From an uncultured delta proteobacterium (GTDB lineage: Bacteria; Myxococcota_A; Polyangia; Polyangiales; Polyangiaceae): 10,612 bases of DNA. Position numbers and translations under genes: made by a program. The notes beneath the pieces were generated by a model, which was not told where the DNA came from, made no database searches, and saw only the letters and a program-made list of their open reading frames with translations. This document shows, piece after piece, positions 6,121 through 10,612 of this stretch (positions are counted from its first letter, which is position 1; the number at the start of each line of letters is the position of its first letter). The stretch lies in assembly GCA_903858055.1 (NCBI GenBank), contig CAIOHM010000461.1:1-10612 (forward strand), read 5' to 3'.

Positions 6121-6924
6121 ATGGACGCGACGGCACCCCTCCAGCTCGGCTCGTGGAACGTGAACGGTGTGCGCGCCGCGGCGAAGAAAGGCCTCGCGTC
6201 GTGGCTGCGGTCGTCGCCCTGGGACATCGTCGCGTTGCAGGAGGTCCGCGCCACGCGGGCGCAGCTCGAGGTGAGCCTCGAAGGATCGGGGCCGTGGCAT
6301 GTCGCCGCCGCGGAGGCCGAGCGCGCGGGCTACTCGGGTGTGGCGCTCCTGGCGAAGGAAGTCCCCGACGAGATCAGCACCACGCTCGGCGTGCCGGAGT
6401 TCGACGCCGAGGGGCGCTACGTACGCATGCGCTTCGGTAAGTTGCACGTGGTCTCGGCCTACATGCCGAACGGCTCGGGCAAGGACCGCGACAACGGCCG
6501 GGTCCCCTTCAAGCTTGCATTCTACAGCCATATCGCGCGTGAGCTAGAGGTGCTCTCGGGGCGCGGCGAGCGCGTCGTCGTGCTCACCGACGCCAACACG
6601 GCCCCGCACGCGATCGACCTCGCACGCCCGAAAGAGAACGAGGGGACGAGCGGCTTTCTTCCCGAGGAGCGCGACGAGCTTCACCGCTGGTTTCGTCGCG
6701 GTTGGGTCGATGCCTTTCGCGCCGTCGAGGCCGGCGGGGGTCATTACACGTGGTGGGCTCAGCGGGGCGGCTGCCGCGAGCGCAACGTGGGTTGGCGCAT
6801 CGACCTCGCTCTGATGCACGGCGTCGCACCGGAGATGCTGCTCGCGTGCTGGCACGAACCGGCGGTGCTCGGCAGCGACCATTGCCCCGTGGGTCTGCGG
6901 CTCCGACGCGATGCGTGCGGCTGA
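6121..6924 (+). CDS. xthA: Exonuclease III family AP endonuclease
   Basis: 267 residues, matching the E. coli enzyme in size. It cuts DNA at abasic sites and removes nucleotides from 3' ends in base excision repair. The metal and catalytic residues of the family are present: N13 in SWNVNGVRA, E41 in LQEVRA (usually LQETK), Y114 in SAYMPNG, D157 and N159 in LTDANTAPHAIDL, D228 in GWRIDLALM, and D253-H254 in GSDHCPV. Other family blocks are AGYSGVALLAK (69-79), ENEGTSGFLPEER (172-184) and YTWWAQRGGCRERN (209-222). The usual GD before the catalytic Asn is TD here, a mild change. The start is ATG 6121 with AGGAG at 6108-6112, 8 bases upstream. The frame stays open far upstream, but only as a shadow of the peptidase gene. 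The gene stands alone, after a terminator. Confidence 0.94.
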   Translation: MDATAPLQLGSWNVNGVRAAAKKGLASWLRSSPWDIVALQEVRATRAQLEVSLEGSGPWHVAAAEAERAGYSGVALLAKEVPDEISTTLGVPEFDAEGRYVRMRFGKLHVVSAYMPNGSGKDRDNGRVPFKLAFYSHIARELEVLSGRGERVVVLTDANTAPHAIDLARPKENEGTSGFLPEERDELHRWFRRGWVDAFRAVEAGGGHYTWWAQRGGCRERNVGWRIDLALMHGVAPEMLLACWHEPAVLGSDHCPVGLRLRRDACG

Positions 6925-6981
6925 AGAGTCCTGCGGCGCAACGTGTAAGTATCGGGGATCATGCTGGAAGATGGGCATTAA

Positions 6982-7001
6982 CTTTGCCGATTGACGCAAA
7001 G
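6982..7001 (+). repeat. Inverted repeat overlapping a promoter, possible operator
   Basis: CTTTGC (6982-6987) and GCAAAG (6996-7001) are perfect 6-base inverted arms with an 8-base spacer. They overlap the TTGACG -35 candidate upstream of the acyl-CoA synthetase gene. A second pair, GCGTAG (7010-7015) and CTACGC (7025-7030), lies just downstream, across the -10 and the likely transcription start. Either could bind a repressor of fatty-acid genes; no regulator is identified. Confidence 0.3.
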
Positions 7002-7018
7002 CGAAGAGCGCGTAGTCT
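6991..7018 (+). promoter_or_regulatory. Candidate promoter for the acyl-CoA synthetase gene
   Basis: TTGACG (6991-6996, 5/6 of the -35 consensus) and TAGTCT (7013-7018, 3/6 of the -10 consensus) are 16 bases apart. They would give a leader of about 30 bases with GGAAGG at 7043-7048 before the ATG at 7055. Confidence 0.4.
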
Positions 7019-7054
7019 TCAGCGCTACGCAACGCGTCAGTCGGAAGGTGCAGC

Positions 7055-8932
7055 ATGCAATTGAATTCTCTGGTGGAGCAGATTCCCGGCGTAAAAGATG
7101 TCCTCGACGACCTCGTCGAACGTTTGCCTACGGATGACCTGCCTGCGGTGCAGCAGCGCGCGCAGATGATCAAGGCGAAGCTCCCGTCGATCGTCGCGGG
7201 GCTCAAGATCCTCGGCAAGAAGGACAAATTCGAGCCGCTCTCCATCGGCACCTACCTCGAGCGCAACGCGGAGAAGTTCCCGCACCACCCGGCGCTCCTC
7301 TTCGAGAACGCGAGCTACTCGCACCGCACGTTCAACATGTGGGTGAACCGCTACGCGAACCTCCTGCGCAAGGAGGGCTTCAAGAAGGGCGACGTGGCGG
7401 CCGTCCTCCTCGAGAACCGCCCCGAGGTGCTCGTCGTCGTCGCCGCGCTCGCGAAGCTCGGCGCCATCTCGGCGCTCATCAACACGAACCAGCGCGAGGA
7501 GGCCCTCGTTCACAGCCTCAAGCTCTCGCAGGCGAAGGCGTTCATCGTCGGCGAAGAGCTCTTCGGCGCGTTCGACACCATTCGCGGGAAGCTCGACCTT
7601 CAAGGCGCGCCGCTCTTCTGGCTCATCGACCGCGGTCGCACCGACTGCCCCGCGGGCTTCCGCGACCTCGCCGCCGAGAGCGACGTGCAGTCGAGCGAAA
7701 ACCCGCCGACCACGGGCACGGTCTTCCTCAAGGACCCGTGCTTCTACGTCTACACCTCGGGCACCACCGGTCTCCCGAAGGCGTCGATCATGACGCACTT
7801 CCGCTGGATCAAGGCGTCCGCCGGCTTCGGCCTCTGCGGTCTGAACCTGCAGCCCGGCGACGTCATCTACGTGCCGCTGCCGCTCTACCACAACAACGCC
7901 CTCACCGTGACCTGGGCCTCGGCCAGCGTGAACGGCTCCGCGGTGGCGATTCGCCGCAAGTTCAGCGCGCGCCACTTCTGGGAAGATACACGCAAGTTCA
8001 ACGCGAAGGCGTTTTGCTACATCGGCGAGCTCTGCCGCTACCTCATGAACCAGCCGCCGCGCCCGGACGACAAGGACAACCCCGTCCTCAAGTGCGTCGG
8101 CAACGGCATGCGCCCGGACATCTGGAAGGCCTTCAAGGAGCGCTTCGGCATCGAAGAGGTCTACGAGTTCTACGGCGCGAGCGAGTGCAACGTCGCGTTC
8201 ATCAACCTGCTGAACGTCGACTGCACGGTCGGCCTCTGCCCGCTCCCGTACAACATCGTGAAGTACGACGTGGAGAAGGACGAGCCGGTGCGTGACTCCG
8301 CGGGCCACTTCGTCGCGTGCGACGTCGGCGAGACCGGTCTCCTCATCGCGAAGATCACCGAGAAGACGCCCTTCGACGGCTACACGAACAAGGAAGCCAA
8401 CGAGAAGAAGCTCTTCCACAACTGCTTCGAGGACGGCGACACCTGGTACAACTCGGGCGACCTCATGAAGAACATGGGCTTCCGTCACGCCCAGTTCGTC
8501 GATCGCCTCGGCGACACCTTCCGCTGGAAGGGCGAGAACGTCTCGACGACCGAGGTCGAAGAGGTGATCAACAAGGTCGACGCGGTGGCCGAGGCCACGG
8601 TGTACGGCGTCGAGGTCGCGGGCACCGACGGCCGCGCGGGCATGGCCTCCGTGGTCTTCAAGGGCAGCATCGACGACTTCGACGGGAAGTCGTTCGCGAA
8701 GCACTGCAAGGAGAGCCTGCCGGCCTACGCGGTCCCGCTCTTCCTGCGCCTGCGCAGCGAGCTCGAGGTCACGGGCACGTTCAAGCACCGCAAGGTGGAG
8801 CTCAAGAAGGAAGGCTTCGACCCCGAGCTCGTCAGCGAGCCGGTCTACGCGCTCCTCCCGGGCACGGACGAGTACGTGAAGGTCACGAAGAAGCTCAAGG
8901 GCGAGATCGACAAGAGCAAGTACAAGTTCTGA
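7055..8932 (+). CDS. Long/very-long-chain fatty acyl-CoA synthetase (FATP-like, AMP-forming)
   Basis: 625 residues, the usual size for FATP/FadD6-type enzymes. It activates fatty acids to acyl-CoA through an acyl-adenylate, often coupled to uptake across the membrane. The AMP-binding P-loop YTSGTTGLPKA is at 233-243, with VPLPLYHNNAL (273-283), the adenine-site motif FYGASE (372-377), YNSGD (465-469) and the FATP/VLACS signature DRLGDTFRWKGENVSTTEV (483-501). The C-terminal lid has TGTFKHRK (573-580), in place of the SGKxxR seen in many relatives. The N-terminal 60 residues are helical and charged, with no clear signal peptide. The start is ATG 7055 with GGAAGG 6 bases before it. Codons are strongly biased to AAG, GAG, CTC and AAC, suggesting good expression. 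It appears monocistronic, between a promoter candidate and a strong terminator. Exact chain length cannot be read from sequence. Confidence 0.93.
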   Translation: MQLNSLVEQIPGVKDVLDDLVERLPTDDLPAVQQRAQMIKAKLPSIVAGLKILGKKDKFEPLSIGTYLERNAEKFPHHPALLFENASYSHRTFNMWVNRYANLLRKEGFKKGDVAAVLLENRPEVLVVVAALAKLGAISALINTNQREEALVHSLKLSQAKAFIVGEELFGAFDTIRGKLDLQGAPLFWLIDRGRTDCPAGFRDLAAESDVQSSENPPTTGTVFLKDPCFYVYTSGTTGLPKASIMTHFRWIKASAGFGLCGLNLQPGDVIYVPLPLYHNNALTVTWASASVNGSAVAIRRKFSARHFWEDTRKFNAKAFCYIGELCRYLMNQPPRPDDKDNPVLKCVGNGMRPDIWKAFKERFGIEEVYEFYGASECNVAFINLLNVDCTVGLCPLPYNIVKYDVEKDEPVRDSAGHFVACDVGETGLLIAKITEKTPFDGYTNKEANEKKLFHNCFEDGDTWYNSGDLMKNMGFRHAQFVDRLGDTFRWKGENVSTTEVEEVINKVDAVAEATVYGVEVAGTDGRAGMASVVFKGSIDDFDGKSFAKHCKESLPAYAVPLFLRLRSELEVTGTFKHRKVELKKEGFDPELVSEPVYALLPGTDEYVKVTKKLKGEIDKSKYKF

Positions 8933-8954
8933 TCGCCGAAGGTCCGGAACCTTG

Positions 8955-8991
8955 GAGAAGGCCGCGCGAAAGCTCGGTCTTCTCTTTTTTT
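8955..8991 (+). terminator. Strong intrinsic terminator after the acyl-CoA synthetase
   Basis: A 10-bp stem, GAGAAGGCCG (8955-8964) with CGGTCTTCTC (8975-8984), contains one G-T wobble and a 10-base loop. A run of seven Ts follows at 8985-8991. It lies 23 bases after the stop codon. Confidence 0.9.
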
Positions 8992-9020
8992 GTGGCCGCC
9001 GACTCTGGTAGCGGTCGCGC

Positions 9021-9908
9021 GTGGTGACTCAATACGACCCGCTCCGTTGGCGCCGCGGAATGCTCGACCTCAACGCGGCGATCACGCGGCCCATCATCGG
9101 CCGATCGCTCGTGGTCACGGCGTGGAGCATCGTCGTCCACGTGCTTCAGCGGCGCGGCTACGTCGGCGGCATCGGCGCGTCGATGCACATGCTGCTCGGC
9201 GTCTCCTTCGGGCTCTTGCTCGTCTTTCGCACGAACACCTCCTACGACCGCTATTGGGAGGGCCGGCGGCTTTGGGGCGTGATCATCGAGGAGTCACGTC
9301 ACCTCGCGCGCCTCGCGTCGCTCTACGTGCCCATCGCGCAGCGGCGTGAGTGCCTCGCGTGCCTCGCCGTCGCGGTTCACAGCACGCTTGCCAACCTCCG
9401 CGGCCAGAAAGACTGCGGTCCCCACGTCGAGAGCCTACCGCCCGAGGTTCGCAGGAGCGTGCTCACGGCGTTCCATGCGCCCACTGCCGCGCTCACCCAC
9501 GCGGGCCGCATCTTCCGTGACGCCGTCCGCTCGGGCCACGCGCCCGCGACCGTGTTGCCCGTCGTCGAGGAGCCCATGCGCTCGGTGATCCTCTCTGCGG
9601 GCGGCTGCAACCGCATCCGCACGACCCCGATTCCCTTCGCGTACCGGGTCCACCTGCGCCGCTCACTCGTCCTCTACGCGTTCACGCTCCCGTTCGCCCT
9701 CGCCGGCGACTACGACTGGCTCACGATCCCCTCGACCTTTGCGCTCACCTTCATCCTCTTCGGAATCGAGGAAATTGGCTCGTCGATCGAAGATCCTTTC
9801 GGCTTCGACCCGAACGATCTTCCGCTCGAGGTCTTCCAGGGCATCATCGAGTCGACGATCTTCGACCCGGAGCTCGCGGCGATCGAGGCCCACGCGCCGG
9901 CCGTTTAG
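9021..9908 (+). CDS. Bestrophin-like ion channel family membrane protein
   Basis: 295 residues. Bacterial bestrophin homologues form pentameric channels in the inner membrane; some conduct cations rather than anions, so selectivity is not assigned. The N-terminal YDPLRW, the FRTNTSYDRYWEGRRLWG block (69-86), GCNRIRTTPIPFAYRVH (195-211) and FGIEEIGSSIEDPFGFDPND (247-266) are diagnostic. Hydrophobic helices lie at about 29-43, 53-69, 214-229 and 236-250. The start is GTG at 9021 or the adjacent GTG at 9024. The ATG at 9060 is rejected because it would remove the conserved YDPxxW. No Shine-Dalgarno sequence is visible and only 29 bases separate the start from the preceding T-run, so transcription and initiation signals are unclear. 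No neighbour points to a specific job. Confidence 0.88.
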   Translation: MVTQYDPLRWRRGMLDLNAAITRPIIGRSLVVTAWSIVVHVLQRRGYVGGIGASMHMLLGVSFGLLLVFRTNTSYDRYWEGRRLWGVIIEESRHLARLASLYVPIAQRRECLACLAVAVHSTLANLRGQKDCGPHVESLPPEVRRSVLTAFHAPTAALTHAGRIFRDAVRSGHAPATVLPVVEEPMRSVILSAGGCNRIRTTPIPFAYRVHLRRSLVLYAFTLPFALAGDYDWLTIPSTFALTFILFGIEEIGSSIEDPFGFDPNDLPLEVFQGIIESTIFDPELAAIEAHAPAV

Positions 9909-9942
9909 GGGCTTCGAACGTGCAGTTTTTCATGCGAACGCT

Positions 9943-9971
9943 TTGACCTGGGCGGGTCGCTCGGTTATCAC
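9943..9971 (+). promoter_or_regulatory. Candidate sigma70-type promoter for rpsA
   Basis: TTGACC (9943-9948, 5/6) and TATCAC (9966-9971, 4/6) are separated by exactly 17 bases. This is the best promoter match in the window. Transcription from near 9979 would give a leader of about 115 bases before rpsA. Confidence 0.55.
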
Positions 9972-10054
9972 GCCGGCTCGCGGAAGAGAGGCGGCAACGC
10001 GGTCGTCTCTCGCGGTTCAAACGCACGGGGTTCTCCGCGCCCTCCGTGCATCGC

Positions 10055-10072
10055 CGAACGCCTCGGTGTTCG
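10055..10072 (+). promoter_or_regulatory. Hairpin in the rpsA leader
   Basis: CGAACGC (10055-10061) pairs with GTGTTCG (10066-10072) around the loop CTCG, giving 7 pairs including one G-T. It ends 21 bases before the rpsA ATG. No Shine-Dalgarno sequence lies between hairpin and start. In E. coli the rpsA leader also lacks a canonical Shine-Dalgarno and is structured for autoregulation by S1; a similar role here is inference. Confidence 0.35.
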
Positions 10073-10093
10073 CAAAAGCAGCATCCTCATCAC

Positions 10094-10612
10094 ATGACAA
10101 CCCAATCGACCCTCGAGTCCATGGACGACACCATGGACACCTTCGCCGCACTCTTCGAAGCCAGCCTCTCGGGCGGCGACTTTGGCAAAGAGGGTGAAAT
10201 CGTCAAAGGCACGATCGTGGCCGTTCGCCGCGATCACGTGGTCGTCGACATCGGCGGCAAGAGCGAAGGTCTGATCCCCGTCGACGAGTTCGCCGACGCG
10301 CAGGGCCAGACGAACGTGAACGTCGGCGACGTCGTGGACGTCTACGTCGACAGCCGCGAGAACGACGACGGCCTCGTGCTCCTCTCGAAGGAGAAGGCCG
10401 ACAAGATGAAGGTGTGGGACGAGATCTCCCTCGCGTGCGAGCGCGACGAGATCATCGAAGGCACCATCAGCCAGCGCGTGAAGGGCGGCCTCTCGGTCAC
10501 CATCCGCGGCGGCGTGAAGGCCTTCCTCCCGGGCAGCCAGGTCGACCTCCGCCCGGTCCGCAACCTCGACAAGCTCATCGGGCAGAACTTCCCGTTCAAG
10601 ATCATCAAGTTC
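10094..10612 (+). CDS. rpsA: 30S ribosomal protein S1 (N-terminal part, runs off window)
   Basis: The open frame runs from ATG 10094 to the window end, 173 residues with no stop. S1 binds mRNA on the 30S subunit and helps place it for initiation. An acidic N-terminal segment (about 1-32) precedes a first S1/OB-fold repeat (about 33-100), with GEIVKGTIVAVRRDHVVVDIG, read as two parts at 34-45 and 46-54, and SEGLIP (57-62). A second repeat starts near 118 with IIEGTISQRVKGGLSV and GVKAFLPGSQVD, typical of repeat 2 of S1. In-frame ATGs at 10121 and 10133 are possible alternative starts. The first was taken because it is the most upstream, and none has a Shine-Dalgarno sequence. A promoter and a hairpin-bearing leader precede it. 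The gene is probably highly expressed, given its codon use. Confidence 0.93.
   Translation, partial: MTTQSTLESMDDTMDTFAALFEASLSGGDFGKEGEIVKGTIVAVRRDHVVVDIGGKSEGLIPVDEFADAQGQTNVNVGDVVDVYVDSRENDDGLVLLSKEKADKMKVWDEISLACERDEIIEGTISQRVKGGLSVTIRGGVKAFLPGSQVDLRPVRNLDKLIGQNFPFKIIKF

Noticed and set aside
4283..6136. A minus-strand open frame of 617 codons opposite the lipoprotein peptidase.
   Set aside because: The translation is low-complexity Arg/Glu/Ala/Val, and the plus-strand gene has a full catalytic set and a ribosome-binding site.
7037..8788. A minus-strand open frame of 583 codons opposite the acyl-CoA synthetase.
   Set aside because: Antisense shadow with biased composition; the plus strand encodes an intact AMP-forming ligase.
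1..10612. tRNA, rRNA, CRISPR arrays, insertion sequences and long repeats.
   Set aside because: Nothing in any gap shows a cloverleaf, regularly spaced repeats, transposase motifs or terminal inverted repeats; the window reads as stable chromosomal DNA.

Overview
The window is high-GC DNA, with third codon positions strongly biased to G/C. It carries ordinary chromosomal genes of a large-genome bacterium, most likely a myxobacterium (Myxococcota, Polyangia-like). That placement is an inference from four things: the codon use, the secreted Cys-rich metalloprotease-like protein, the lipoprotein cysteine peptidase, and the family mix (plant-type glutamate-cysteine ligase, FATP-type acyl-CoA synthetase). 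I see no mobile element, CRISPR array, tRNA or rRNA.

Left part, minus strand (2129 down to 1): a three-gene operon runs leftward off the window. It holds a Nudix hydrolase of the ADP-ribose pyrophosphatase type, an NAD kinase, and the first 180 residues of an exported, cysteine-rich, probably matrixin-like protein. Both junctions are 4-base ATGA overlaps, so translation is probably coupled. The first two genes fit NAD(P) metabolism. The third has no obvious link to it.

Divergent from this, plus strand (2224-4512): a plant-type glutamate-cysteine ligase (first step of glutathione synthesis) is followed after 3 bases by an Lgt-family prolipoprotein diacylglyceryl transferase. The Lgt carries a Cys-containing extracytoplasmic loop and substitutions at several positions known from the E. 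coli enzyme. Next comes a lipoprotein (4766-6007) with a bleomycin-hydrolase/papain-like cysteine peptidase fold. It has its own ribosome-binding site and ends in a strong intrinsic terminator.

Right part, plus strand: four separate units follow. They are an exonuclease III homologue (6121-6924), an FATP/very-long-chain acyl-CoA synthetase (7055-8932) with a strong terminator, a bestrophin-like membrane channel (9021-9908), and the start of rpsA (ribosomal protein S1, from 10094 to the window end). rpsA has a good sigma70-type promoter and a leader of about 115 bases without a Shine-Dalgarno sequence.

Every gap between genes is shorter than 300 bases. Nothing here forms a clearly new multi-gene system. 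The points most worth a second look are the coupled Nudix/NAD kinase/protease operon, the divergent Lgt beside glutathione synthesis, and the lipid-anchored cysteine peptidase without a propeptide.
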